NCBI RefSeq assembly: GCF_900114995.1
Contig: NZ_FOUX01000005.1
Coordinates: forward strand, 372,001-436,000
DNA: 64,000 nt
Direction of reading: 5' to 3'
Source: Chitinophaga sp. YR627
GTDB taxonomy: Bacteria > Bacteroidota > Bacteroidia > Chitinophagales > Chitinophagaceae
The notes under the pieces were generated by a model. The model saw only the letters and a program-made list of their open reading frames with translations, did no database searches and was not told the origin of the DNA. Shown piece after piece: positions 10,401 through 17,278 of the stretch. A program made the position numbers and the translations under genes. Each line of letters starts with the position of its first letter. Position 1 is the stretch's first letter.

Positions 10401-11126
10401 CCTTCGCAGACTTATAGCTTCTCTGTCATTACTGACAAACCAGGCAACTTCGATCAGCTGAGCGTAAGCGCAGCAGGCGTGGTTACCTACCAGCTGAAAA
10501 CAAGTGCAAGCGGCACAGCCAAAGTAACTGTTACCATCAAAGACAACGGTGGTGTAGCAAATGGTGGTGTTGATACACTGCAACGCTCATTCAATATCAC
10601 TGTGGCTACCCTTGGCCAGGTAACTATCACCAGCGATAAAGGCGCTACTATCTCCAAAGGAGATATCGTACACCTGACAGCAACCGGTGGTACTATCTTC
10701 AAATGGGATGATGCAGACGGTATTATCAGCGGACAGCAAAGCGCAGTACTGGAAGTAAGACCAATGGAGAATACTACTTATCACGTGACAGTAAGCAATG
10801 CTGCAGGTTGTAGCAATACCGCTGACTTCACCGTGAATGTAATAGCAGACTTCAAGGTGGATGCGACCAACCTCCTGACGCCAAATGGTGATGGTAAGAA
10901 TGATAAATGGGTAATCCGTAATCTGGATAGCTATCCTGATAATGAAGTGAAGATCTTCGATCGTACCGGCCGTCTGTTATATACCCGCAGGAATTACAGC
11001 AATGACTGGGATGGTACATACAACGGTAGTCCGCTGGCAGAAGGTACTTACTACTACGTATTGACGATAGAAGGTGGTGCTAAAACAGCGAAAGGTTATA
11101 TCACAATTATCAGAGACAGAAGATAA
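1449..11126 (+). CDS. Giant Ig-like repeat surface protein with T9SS type B (CHU_C) sorting domain
   Basis: This 3225-residue secreted protein opens with a signal peptide (about residues 1-27, ending SSGYAQ). Residues ~28-320 look like an NHL-type beta-propeller (repeated G-N-x-Y/F-V-T-D motifs). Two or three Ig-like domains follow. Residues ~598-2857 are a tandem array of two alternating modules: module A (consensus GYYKAGDVLNFTV...DMDGI...NTTHPTV), 11 copies, and module B (NAPFTVTVTFSEAVTGL...TTDNITYTV...ASNTLS), 10 copies. A cadherin-like domain (~2858-2960) and two more beta domains precede the C-terminal gliding-motility-type domain (~3141-3225, TPNGDGKNDKWVI then EGTYYYVLTIEGG), the T9SS type B signal. 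Such proteins are surface adhesins or SprB-like motility filaments. The PorP/SprF gene follows 19 nt downstream. Domain classes are well supported; adhesion or motility is inferred. Confidence 0.93.
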   Translation: MSDTFTKSIGRLLLVLFFILAGSSGYAQYTKSTLQTGYGFTGVTSDLNGNVYAIRYNTTSNKFDVVKYFGGTSSEQVIYAGLEPGGSTGPYGICVDGIGNVFVTNIDESINWDVIKLAYPSYTPTHILDGNFVSGLTCNADNDLITLEYDGDSNNYVVKKYPSTNLTDDAGVTIYNGFPLPTALSTRFPSSMAVDSRGNIYVTDFTETTTKGRIVKLRAPFYATDTVVATGRQSIAVSVDPFDRLYAIETRNPATAPTVASIVRYADSSFASSTVIYNSLHNGDPDVSYPGGLAVLNNGQIFAADGTDPEIVKLTPTTTQIMTFKGLNANPTAANTINFEVAYSGSVSGVNAGSFSITTSGAITGVSISAVTPQADPTRYIVTVNTGTGSGTIKLTANAGSINPPVTNAPRESDTYTIDRDAPTATMLINGGALYTNNANLTLTLTASDANSGIRNMQFRIDNGTFTAVEPFATTKVLAIPAVEGSHTVDFRVFDNAGNATQVSQFITYDVTPPPTPVITAGPTDPTSSSNANFTFAGQTGATFQVSLDGAGYVPATTPYSLTGLADGTHTLSLKATDQAGNQSLAAASYTWTVDTQAPTVVSVTAPAAGYYREAMTMDFKVRFNEVVNVTNLAAGIPYMNIIVGLNTVQVPYTGGTGTNELTFTYTVAAGDNDMDGIAIQPDIRLNSGTIRDAVGNGYTGVQTIPLAGIPSTATVRVNTTTPTVSLTSTAPAVTNAPFNVTVTFSESVTGVTPGDFSVTNGLVNSLTQISGSTYIVQVAPSIDGTVSIELPAGAAFNIGSNPNSASNMVSRTADLTSPVVTAVSVPVDGYYKAGQNLDITVDFSETVAVSTAGGSPYVALNIGGTVVSANYIGKSAPNTLQFRYTIVSGNNDADGIQVTGMSLNGGTIQDQATNNATIILNNIASTANVRVNTNTPAVTLSAPAGPVNGDFTITAVFSEAVSGLTESDFALTNGTASDLQTTDNITYTVTISPNTNGATTVNLPAAAAENIGTNPSLASNTVSVTADFTAPVVTSVGLPTNGYYVEGSVLSFTVNFSEAVNVNTAGGTPYIAVNMTSGVKPATYSAGTGTTSLTFSYTVVAGDEDMDGIELGGGISLGGGGTIQDAATNNAILVLNSVGNGAGVKVNTTHPTVNITPVTPSPNNAPFTVTVTFSEAVTGLTVTDFNISSTTVSNLQTTDNITYTVQLAPSMDGNFSLSLPANTTANIAGNGNQASNTYNFTYDATAPVVSAVAVPANGYYKAGQALNFTVRFDSDININTTGGNPTLNLTIGSTNVAATYTGTDGTDGMNFSYTVIAGEQDMDGITVGTLALNGATIRDAATNNANLTLNSVGNTSLVRVNTTHPTVNLSAAAVSPLNAPFSMTVTFSEAVTGLAASDFTVTNATLGTPATSDNITYTVLVTPGTDGTVSVSLPADAAVNIGDNGNQASNTLSRTYDITKPTVFAVGVPADAYYKAGDVLSFTVGFSENITVTGTPQLSLTIGSTVVNADYTGANGTNGMNFAYTVVDGDQDMDGIAVTALTLNGGTIKDAATNDADLTLNNVANTTNVRVNTTKATVVLTAAPTVVNAPFTVTATFSEAVTGLTAGDFTVTNGTASALQTTDNITYTVTITPTADGAVTIQLPAAAAINIGANPTQASNTLSVDYDVTAPTVTAVAVPVNGNYKAGETLDFIVRFSEDINVNTTGGNPALTLTVGAATVHATYTGTNGTDGLNFTYTVQNGDLDQDGIAINALTLNGATIKDAATNNADLTLNNVGNTTLVKVDGIVPTVTSVTVPANGYYKAGDALNFSVKFSENITLNTTGGNPTLALTIGSATVNATYTGLAGTDGLNFSYPVVTGDQDMDGIAVGTLTLNGATIQDVTTNNADLTLNNVGNTANVRVNTTTATVVLTAPATLVNAPFTVTATFSEAVTGLTAGDFTVTNGAAASLQTTDNITYTAVVTPLADGVVTVQLPAAAAVNIGNNPTQVSNTLTVTYDATAPVVTTVTVPAAAYYKAGDVLNFTVRFSENINVNTTTGNPTLGVIIGSTTVQASYTGANGSDGLNFSYTVVDGDMDMDGIQVGTLALNSAVIRDLAGNNANTTLNNVNPTNNVFVNTTHPTVTLSTAAASPTNAPFTATITFSEAVSGFATGDVTATNATLSGLQTTDNITFTVLVTPAADGAVSLTVPADVATNIGNNGNQASNTLSLTYDATAPVVTSVTVPANGYYKAGDVLNFTVNFNENLTINTTGGTPQLSLTIGTSTVTAANTTNGSNSLSFSYTVVDGDLDMDGITVGALTLNGATIKDAATNNANLALNGIAPTNNVFVNTVHPTVTVSTTAPALINAPFTATIIFSEAVTGFTAADVNATNAAVSTLQTTDNITYTVLVTPVADGTVAVSVPADVAVNIGNNGNQASNTISLTYDATAPVVTSVTVPADGYYKAGDVLNFTVKFSENITLNTTGGNPYLTIAIGATNVNAAYTGLAGTDGLNFSYAVVDGDQDMDGIQLGVLAINGATIRDAVGNNADLSLHNVGNTSNVKVNTTHATVVLTSAAALVNAPFTATVTFSEAVTGLTASDFTATNAAVSNLQTTDNITYTVTVTPAADGALTVQLPAAAAVNIGNNATQASNTLSVTYDATAPVVTSVTVPANGYYKAGQTLEFTVNFNEAITLNTTGGTPALNITIGTTTVQAAYNRVAGANGLVFSYTVQPGQMDLDGITVGTLTLNGGTIKDAATNNANLALNSVGNTTGVFVHTASPSVQLSTNAPARTNTPFTVTIVFNEAVSGLAAGDFNITNGTAGTLSTTDNITYTLQVTPAADGTVTIQLPANQAVNVVSNGNTASNTLTLTYDATAPVITAGQSFDVIERSAVGTLVGKVIATEAAGTLQTWTIVTDNSNGAFSIDANGNVLVLDQAKLNAKVNTTVMLTVTVSDGLNTSVAVPVSINVKEKNLAPTLDPIGNATICPEGSVHTIQLTGASATEPSQTYSFSVITDKPGNFDQLSVSAAGVVTYQLKTSASGTAKVTVTIKDNGGVANGGVDTLQRSFNITVATLGQVTITSDKGATISKGDIVHLTATGGTIFKWDDADGIISGQQSAVLEVRPMENTTYHVTVSNAAGCSNTADFTVNVIADFKVDATNLLTPNGDGKNDKWVIRNLDSYPDNEVKIFDRTGRLLYTRRNYSNDWDGTYNGSPLAEGTYYYVLTIEGGAKTAKGYITIIRDRR
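3241..10017 (+). repeat. Tandem array of two alternating Ig-like modules inside the giant gene
   Basis: Coding repeats of about 300 nt (module A) and 255 nt (module B) alternate for 6.8 kb. Eleven A modules and ten B modules can be counted. The missing B lies near base 6800, where module A6 runs straight into A7 through the linker VDGIVPTVTSVTVP. Several copies are nearly identical at DNA level, for example the B modules near 6180-6440 and 7170-7440, which share NAPFTVTATFSEAVTGLTAG. This is the pattern left by unequal recombination within an array. Confidence 0.9.
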
Positions 11127-11145
11127 CCCCGTAACAACAAGTATT

Positions 11146-12069
11146 ATGAGCTATAAACTTAAAATACGTTCGTTCATCGTCAGCAGCCTTTTATTGGCTG
11201 CTGGCATGAACCAACATGCTGATGCACAGTCTCTCAGTAATGCACAGGCATTGCTGGAGCCTTCAGGCACACAGTATTTTCAGAATCAGTACCTGGCAAA
11301 CCCTGCTATGGCTGGTCTGGAAAAAGGAGTCCACATCAACGGCGCCTACCGCCGTCAGTGGAGCGGTATCGAGGGAGCACCGGTAACAAAGTTCTTCTCA
11401 ACAGATGCGTCAATGGGTAACAGGGTCGGCGCCGGTATACACGTCTTCAACGACGTAGCTGGTCTGATCAACAGAACCCGCGTAGCACTGACATATGCGT
11501 ATCACCTGCCGCTGACAAACCCGGATCAGCAACTGCATTTCGGATTGTCCCTGGCATGGAACGTACAGCGTATCGACTACAAAAACCTGAACGGAGATAT
11601 GAACGATCCGTCTGTAGGCGCCTTCAACCGTCGCGATAACTACTTCGAAGCGGAATATGGTATGGCTTACACGGATACCAAACTGACGGTACAGGCATCC
11701 ATTCCGAACGTAAGAAGTCTCTTCACAGGCGATAACAAAGCCGTAGACGGCGGTGGTATCTTCTTTACCGCTGCATCCTACCGGTTTGCCGTAGATGAGA
11801 CCATCTCCTCTATCGAGCCGAAAGTATGCTATCGCGGTGTACGCGGATATGACAATATCCTGGACGCCGGCGTAAACGTATCTTTCCTGAATGATGTAGC
11901 GAACGTAATGGCCGTATATCATACTTCAAAAAGTCTGACAGCAGGTATTGGTGTAAACATTCTGAAAACCGTAGGTATACAGGCAATGTATACCACGCAG
12001 ACAGGAGGCATCAAAACCTATGTTGATGGCACCTATGAAATAGGCGCAACCATCAACCTGTTCAAATAA
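11146..12069 (+). CDS. PorP/SprF family type IX secretion outer-membrane protein
   Basis: This 307-residue protein has a signal peptide (IVSSLLLAAGMNQHADAQ) and then the PorP/SprF signature FQNQYLANPAMAGLEKGV. Next comes a membrane beta-barrel pattern with typical segments such as GAGIHVFNDVAGLINRTRV and YHLPL, and a C terminus ending in an alternating strand (EIGATINLF). The ATG at 11146 was chosen because it precedes the signal peptide; an upstream in-frame ATG at 11074 lies inside the giant gene. PorP/SprF proteins pair with T9SS substrates carrying type B CTDs, as SprF does with SprB in Flavobacterium. The adjacent giant protein with such a domain is the obvious partner. Confidence 0.93.
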   Translation: MSYKLKIRSFIVSSLLLAAGMNQHADAQSLSNAQALLEPSGTQYFQNQYLANPAMAGLEKGVHINGAYRRQWSGIEGAPVTKFFSTDASMGNRVGAGIHVFNDVAGLINRTRVALTYAYHLPLTNPDQQLHFGLSLAWNVQRIDYKNLNGDMNDPSVGAFNRRDNYFEAEYGMAYTDTKLTVQASIPNVRSLFTGDNKAVDGGGIFFTAASYRFAVDETISSIEPKVCYRGVRGYDNILDAGVNVSFLNDVANVMAVYHTSKSLTAGIGVNILKTVGIQAMYTTQTGGIKTYVDGTYEIGATINLFK

Positions 12070-12082
12070 GTAAGATTCAATG

Positions 12083-12119
12083 GAAAAAGCCGTCTGCCCT
12101 AAGGTAGACGGCTTTTTTT
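12083..12119 (+). terminator. Rho-independent terminator of the giant-protein operon
   Basis: A stem built from GCCGTCTGCC and GGTAGACGGC (one mismatch next to the CTAA loop) is followed by seven T residues, 14 nt after the PorP/SprF stop codon. Confidence 0.9.
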
Positions 12120-12251
12120 ATGCCCATACCTCCACAGGTATATTCCCTGTTCTACTCAAGTAGAAGTACGTAATAATTGAGTAATCAGCTGGAATAGTCT
12201 CCCCACCCCCTCTCCCTTCTTTTATCTTCGCCGCACATAACCTGATATACC

Positions 12252-13841
12252 ATGAAAACAAGATCCCTTTACCTGGCGATCGGCACGATGCTGTTATCTG
12301 CCTTTCAGCAGCTCAGCGCACAGACTGTCAGCTACCAGGAATTCACCGCTCCTGTTTACCGCTTTGCGGAGGACCAGCATTTCAGCGAACACAAAAAGAT
12401 CTTTTATCTGGCAGACCTGGACAAAGGTCTGTTGGAAAACCTGTTGAATTCTTCGGCTAATAAAGAAGCCGCTGTTGACCAGTTCCGCGTCAGCATCATG
12501 CAGGAACTGTCTAAAGCAGGCATCCGGTCTACCGCCAATGAAGGTGACCTCACCGTGGCTTACCTGATAGACAAAATGAGCATTTCTGCTGTTAGCAATG
12601 GCTACAGCCTTGCCTACAATGTGGAAGGCATTATCAGGGAAGTCGTGATGAACAAAAAAGGAGAGCCTTATTTCAATAAGACACATAAGATCTCCGGACA
12701 GGAAACACTGGCGACTGCTGACCAGATCACCAATGATTTCACCAAACTGCTGGCCAACCCGAAATCAGTAGACGTCTACCGTATCGTGTTCAAAAACGTA
12801 AAAAGACTGGCAGGCGATGCAGAGAAGAAGTTTGTGGATGGCTATCAGACGCAGACCATCAACCTGCCTTTCATTGCCAAGGCGAAAAAGAAATACCCGG
12901 AATTCGTAGTGATCGATTCACTGAACGAAGCCCTGATCAGTACCCTGAAAAAGAAAGAAACTACTGATTACAGTAATGTGATCAAACCTTTCGAACAAAG
13001 CTTCCTGCAGATGGCTGCCCAACAGTACCCTGCGGAGTACAATATCAAACCGATCAAGGTAGCCGCTTATTCAGAACTGTCCTTCCTGTATTACCTGGCG
13101 TATGATACCGCCAAACTGAGAAGTGCGCTGGATACCCTGTATGCCAATTCCGGTAAGTTCCTGGGTGTAAGAAGCGATTACGAGGTCCGTGGTTCACTGG
13201 CGAAAGAAGTGCAGGGTTATTACGCTACCGCGAATGACCGTAAATATCCGCTGGATTCCTCTTCCGGAGAGATCAGAAGTGATATGTTCTCTACCGAGAA
13301 ACTGTCAGAAGGCTGGGTCCTCCTTTCTCAGGGTGATACCATCAAAGGCCGCTATATCGACGAGCACTTCAAAGGCTCTATTGTTGATCTGGATGCCGGT
13401 AAATACGTGAAGTTCGAGATCATCGAAAAAGAGAAACCAAAACGTAAGAGCTATAAACTGTCTGAAGTAAATTCATTCGGTTTCCTGGGCAAGACTTACG
13501 AAGTCCACAAGTTCAAACCGGTATTCGAACAGAACAACTCGGTAAGCCTTGATATGATCCGTACCAAAAACTACCCTTTACAGGTGATCTATAGCTCTCG
13601 GAAGATCAGGATCCTGAAAGAGAATTTCGGGGAAGATGCGACCAACGCGATCGTGTTCATCCGTCCAAACGAAGAAGAGGTAGCTAACCAGGGTCGTGAC
13701 TGGTTTAAAAAGAGGGATGAAATGATGAAGGACTATTTCAAGGACTGTCCAGAAATGGTGACAAAGCTCGGTAACTACGACTTTAAAACAGAGGCCGCTT
13801 ATATTAAGATGGCAGAAGATTACACAAATAGTTGCAAGTAA
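12252..13841 (+). CDS. Exported protein of unknown function
   Basis: I do not recognise this 529-residue protein. It has a clear signal peptide (LYLAIGTMLLSAFQQLSAQ), so it is exported. The rest is soluble, lysine-rich, alpha/beta in character, with no membrane span and only two cysteines near the C terminus (KDCPEM and NSCK). The segment WVLLSQGDTIKGRYIDEHF resembles the short beta-rich 'functionless surface' motif seen in many exported Bacteroidota proteins. It stands alone between two terminators and has no operon partner. Close homologues would be expected only in Chitinophagaceae. Confidence 0.8.
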   Translation: MKTRSLYLAIGTMLLSAFQQLSAQTVSYQEFTAPVYRFAEDQHFSEHKKIFYLADLDKGLLENLLNSSANKEAAVDQFRVSIMQELSKAGIRSTANEGDLTVAYLIDKMSISAVSNGYSLAYNVEGIIREVVMNKKGEPYFNKTHKISGQETLATADQITNDFTKLLANPKSVDVYRIVFKNVKRLAGDAEKKFVDGYQTQTINLPFIAKAKKKYPEFVVIDSLNEALISTLKKKETTDYSNVIKPFEQSFLQMAAQQYPAEYNIKPIKVAAYSELSFLYYLAYDTAKLRSALDTLYANSGKFLGVRSDYEVRGSLAKEVQGYYATANDRKYPLDSSSGEIRSDMFSTEKLSEGWVLLSQGDTIKGRYIDEHFKGSIVDLDAGKYVKFEIIEKEKPKRKSYKLSEVNSFGFLGKTYEVHKFKPVFEQNNSVSLDMIRTKNYPLQVIYSSRKIRILKENFGEDATNAIVFIRPNEEEVANQGRDWFKKRDEMMKDYFKDCPEMVTKLGNYDFKTEAAYIKMAEDYTNSCK

Positions 13842-13850
13842 TTGCTTATC

Positions 13851-13886
13851 AGACAGCCGGGAGCATTTCCGGCTGTCTTTATTTTA
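13851..13886 (+). terminator. Rho-independent terminator
   Basis: A perfect 10-bp stem AGACAGCCGG / CCGGCTGTCT with an 8-nt loop is followed by TTATTTT, just after the stop of the preceding exported-protein gene. The remaining spacer to 14121 is AT-rich; a sequence TATACCTTG at 13990 only loosely resembles a Bacteroidota -7 element. Confidence 0.85.
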
Positions 13887-14121
13887 TGATAACCCCTCCC
13901 TTCCCCTACCTTCCTGCTACTCATTCGGTATTAACATTTTAAGCTGTTTTATAAAAAAATCTTAATTTTATTCTCTGAATTTCGATTTCTATACCTTGTT
14001 AAAAATATTTTCCTAACGTTGTATAGGGGTTTATCAATCTATTGAAGCGAGCTGCCACTTAACAGGAGAGCCTGCCAAATGCTATGAAACCGTTCAACAA
14101 AAAAAGAATTACAGCTATAAT

Positions 14122-15105
14122 ATGAGTAACAAACCGACTGATTTTACGTGGAGTAATGAGCCGAATCCGCATCACGTTCGCGTTAGGCAGATTCTCAAAC
14201 AACATCCTGAAGTGAAGGGTCTTATAGGGAAAAATCCCTATACATTCTTAGTGATCGTTGGCCTTGTGGCAGCGCAGGTAGGTCTTTCTTACTGGTTGCG
14301 TGACGCTTCCTGGTGGTTGATCATCCTGATGTCCTATGCGGCAGGGGCATTCATTAGCCATGCATTGTGGGTGATGATCCACGAAACCAGCCATGGACTT
14401 ATATTCAAAGGTAAAATACCAAACTTACTGGCAGGTATCATAGCCAATCTGCCGCATATCTTCGCCAGCTCAGTGTCTTTCCAGCGCTATCACCTGAAGC
14501 ACCACGCCCATCAGGGTGAACATGACCTGGATGCTGACCTGCCGGATTTCTGGGAAGCCAGACTGGTGAGTAACAATCCACTCAGTAAGATGATGTGGTT
14601 CCTGTTCTTCCCGATCTTCCAGATCACCCGTACCGCCAGACTGAACATCTCCCTGTTTGACCGTTGGGTAGCGATCAACTGGATCATCCAGCTCGCTTTT
14701 GACGTGGCTATCTTTGCTTTCTTCGGACCCAAAGCACTGATCTATATGCTGATCAGCTTCTGTCTGTCTGTTGGTCTGCACCCACTGGGCGCACGCTGGA
14801 TCCAGGAACACTACCTGACCCTGGACCCTGTACAGGAGACTTACAGCTATTATGGCCCGCTGAACACAGTAGCTTTCAACGTGGGTTTCCACAATGAGCA
14901 CCATGACTTCCCATCCATTCCGTGGAATAAACTGCCACAGATCAAGAGTACAGCACCTTCTTACTATGATTCACTGCTGTCTCATAAGTCCTGGACCAAG
15001 CTCTTCTTCTGGTTTATCTTCGATCCTAAACTGTCTCTTTATTCACGTGTACTGAGAAAAGAGAAAGTGAAGATCGCGAAGGAAACAGAAGCACCGATGG
15101 CTTAA
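14122..15105 (+). CDS. Fatty acid desaturase, sphingolipid delta-4 (dihydroceramide) desaturase-like
   Basis: This 327-residue integral membrane di-iron desaturase has three histidine boxes in the expected order: H87-x3-H91 (HETSH), H124-x2-HH128 (HLKHH) and H257-x2-HH261 (HNEHHDFPSIP). The protein follows eukaryotic dihydroceramide delta-4 desaturase (DES1/DEGS1) through much of its length: an N-terminal F-x-W-x-x-x-P-x-P-H then ILKQHPEVKGL, SFQRYHLKHHAHQGEHDLD (DES1 has SFKRYHMDHH), GLHPLGARWIQEHYL, ETYSYYGPLN and a final YSRVL. DES1 introduces the 4,5 trans double bond of sphingosine. Many Bacteroidota make dihydrosphingolipids, so a sphingoid substrate is plausible. There are four or more hydrophobic spans. 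The family is certain; the exact substrate is inferred. Confidence 0.9.
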   Translation: MSNKPTDFTWSNEPNPHHVRVRQILKQHPEVKGLIGKNPYTFLVIVGLVAAQVGLSYWLRDASWWLIILMSYAAGAFISHALWVMIHETSHGLIFKGKIPNLLAGIIANLPHIFASSVSFQRYHLKHHAHQGEHDLDADLPDFWEARLVSNNPLSKMMWFLFFPIFQITRTARLNISLFDRWVAINWIIQLAFDVAIFAFFGPKALIYMLISFCLSVGLHPLGARWIQEHYLTLDPVQETYSYYGPLNTVAFNVGFHNEHHDFPSIPWNKLPQIKSTAPSYYDSLLSHKSWTKLFFWFIFDPKLSLYSRVLRKEKVKIAKETEAPMA

Positions 15106-15120
15106 GATATCATTTCCAAT

Positions 15121-15160
15121 AAAAAAAGAGCGGTCCGCCTGAGGCGGACCGCTCTTTTTT
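15121..15160. terminator. Bidirectional terminator between convergent genes
   Basis: A perfect 12-bp GC-rich stem (GAGCGGTCCGCC, loop TGA) is flanked by seven A on one side and seven T on the other. It can therefore end both the desaturase gene (+) and the heparinase-like gene (-). Confidence 0.93.
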
Positions 15161-15171
15161 TATCAGACTGA

Positions 15172-17121
15172 TCATTGTTTGATAGTGAAGGTATGCCGCC
15201 CGCTGCTCCTCCCCTCCTTATACGTCAGCAGAATACGGGTAAGTGGCTTATGTGACCAGTTATCCGCCAGGCGCTTTTCATCCGGCGCCTTACAGGGGAG
15301 CAGCTCTGTCTTTACCTCCCACAACTGCGGATCATAAGCTAATTGTACAGGTGCAGTACCCGGAACTTTGAAAAGGATGATCCCGCGCTGGCTAACATCC
15401 ACCGGACAAACCGTCATCAGTGTCTGTGTGAGAGATTTGCTGCTGGCGGATAAGGTAAAATCATCCGTAACGATCACCTGACCCTGCTGTTTATCCATCC
15501 TCACTTCCCTTTCCCAGCGAACGACACCCGCCTCCGGCGGATAAGCCCCTGCGATATCCATCCGGAGAGAAGCCGACTGCTGGTCCTGGTGATAGCTGAC
15601 CTCCCTGGCTAGAAACTTCCGTCCCTCCTTTTGCTGGATATTATTGATAGTCGGCAGATTATGATAAGCAGAACTGTTATACCAGAGCTGATATCTTTCC
15701 TTTGAAAACGTTTTGGCCGTGTAGGTCCCTAATCCGGCATCGATAATAACAGGCTGTCCGGCCGCATATACGATGAAATCACCCACGTCATTATGATTAT
15801 GACTTTCTCCGTTATGACCGCCATGGCTGGCCACAAACAGGCCATTACCGGCCTTTGTCGCCATGAGCTGGATACTTTCCAGCCAAACGTCTGTTATGAC
15901 CGGTTCCCTGCCTTCAGCACGGGAACAATCGACCCAGGCCTGCATATTGAAAAGCATCCTTGGTTTGGCAAAGTCACCGGAGATAGGCGTCCTGACAGGA
16001 TATCTGTGAAATGCCCAGGCGCCGAAGTCCCTCATTACCGGATCACCCATCATACGACCCATCCGGTATAACAGGAGTCCGTCTGTAGGGATCACCGGAG
16101 CCGCATCCGCCACATTGATATAGTAATTACCGGCGATATGCATTTTATAAATATAGGAAGCCATGTTGCTGATGATCGGTGCATCATAGACCTTTATTTT
16201 CCCATCAGTAGCGCTTTCCAGTACGGTGAGTGCGTCAAATACCCTGCCCGTAGCACCTGACCAGTAAACGGGCCCCTCATCCACAGCACCATCTGCTCCC
16301 ATAAAGTTGATATAGTGATCCAGCAGGTGTAAGGCATGTTCCAGTTCTGATACCCGGCGGTCATTGTTCTTTTCCAGCAACAACAAACTTGTCATCCAGT
16401 TACTGATCACCCATGGATTCCAGTTGTTGATAGGATATTCTTTTGTGCCTTTTTTCAGATAGAAATACCGGTCGCTGTCTTTCTCTAATGGCGTCAGCAT
16501 ACGACGGTTAACTTCATAGTAAATACGCCGGCGTAACAGCTTTGAATAAGTGTCCAGTTGCGTACCCAGCAGATAGTCCGTCAGCGCCAATACTGTCGCT
16601 GTTTCACTAACAAAAAGATCCACAGATGGATCTTCTACATCTACCAGGTCGATACCTGCTTTCTGGAGGTATAAATGTCCGGGAGCACCCCAGTAACTTT
16701 CTTCACAGATCGACCAGATACCATTGACGATAGCTGTCAGAAAACGTCCTTTCTGCTCGATCGCTTCTGCTACTGTCATGGTAAACAGCTGGTCTCTTTT
16801 TCTGAAAGACATTTCTTCATAGCGGGAACGGTCACCATTTTGCTGGTATTCCATCATCATGGAAGCGGGTATGGCAACGAAGGGAATTTTGAGATAGCTT
16901 TCTGCCTGCCGGAGGATGCTCTGTTGTACGGAGTCAGGTAAGAGACGTTTCCAACCCGCAGCATCAGTTGGAAAAGGATGCCATTGACCGACAGGTAAGA
17001 GGGCCGTTTCGAGTTGCGGCCGGGTAAAACGACTTAACAGATTTCGGGGTTCCTGTGCAGCTGAGCGATTTGTTATACTACTCAGAGACACCAGCAACAA
17101 CAGGGATAAAAGATACTTCAT
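15172..17121 (-). CDS. Heparinase II/III family protein (exported polysaccharide lyase)
   Basis: This 649-residue protein has a signal peptide (LLSLLLLVSLSSITNRSAAQ). It then has an alpha/alpha-toroid N-terminal half with the family motif WSICEESYWGAPGH and a C-terminal beta-sandwich half beginning around SHGGHNGESHNHNDVGDF. That His/Asn-rich motif, followed by VIIDAGLGTYTAKTF, is the hallmark of heparinase II/III-like lyases, which eliminate uronic-acid-containing polysaccharides in the periplasm or outside the cell. The catalytic Tyr/His pairing fits but was not aligned. No SusCD pair, sulfatase or other polysaccharide-utilisation gene lies beside it, so the substrate cannot be inferred. 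Monocistronic. Confidence 0.88.
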   Translation of the reverse strand: MKYLLSLLLLVSLSSITNRSAAQEPRNLLSRFTRPQLETALLPVGQWHPFPTDAAGWKRLLPDSVQQSILRQAESYLKIPFVAIPASMMMEYQQNGDRSRYEEMSFRKRDQLFTMTVAEAIEQKGRFLTAIVNGIWSICEESYWGAPGHLYLQKAGIDLVDVEDPSVDLFVSETATVLALTDYLLGTQLDTYSKLLRRRIYYEVNRRMLTPLEKDSDRYFYLKKGTKEYPINNWNPWVISNWMTSLLLLEKNNDRRVSELEHALHLLDHYINFMGADGAVDEGPVYWSGATGRVFDALTVLESATDGKIKVYDAPIISNMASYIYKMHIAGNYYINVADAAPVIPTDGLLLYRMGRMMGDPVMRDFGAWAFHRYPVRTPISGDFAKPRMLFNMQAWVDCSRAEGREPVITDVWLESIQLMATKAGNGLFVASHGGHNGESHNHNDVGDFIVYAAGQPVIIDAGLGTYTAKTFSKERYQLWYNSSAYHNLPTINNIQQKEGRKFLAREVSYHQDQQSASLRMDIAGAYPPEAGVVRWEREVRMDKQQGQVIVTDDFTLSASSKSLTQTLMTVCPVDVSQRGIILFKVPGTAPVQLAYDPQLWEVKTELLPCKAPDEKRLADNWSHKPLTRILLTYKEGRSSGRHTFTIKQ

Positions 17122-17278
17122 ACGTCAAATATAAGCTTTGCCGACACTATTATCCGCCTGGCAACACTCCTAACCTGCTGACCGACAGGAAACGCCTGTT
17201 GACCGATTCCCGGTAATACCCGCTCAGTGAGCACGTAACTTTGTAGTGCATTCTCATAAAACACTAAATGAACAAGTC

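Noticed and set aside
17126..17133. TATATTTG on the minus strand as a promoter for the heparinase-like gene
   Set aside because: It would start transcription at or inside the start codon and has no TTG at the right distance upstream.
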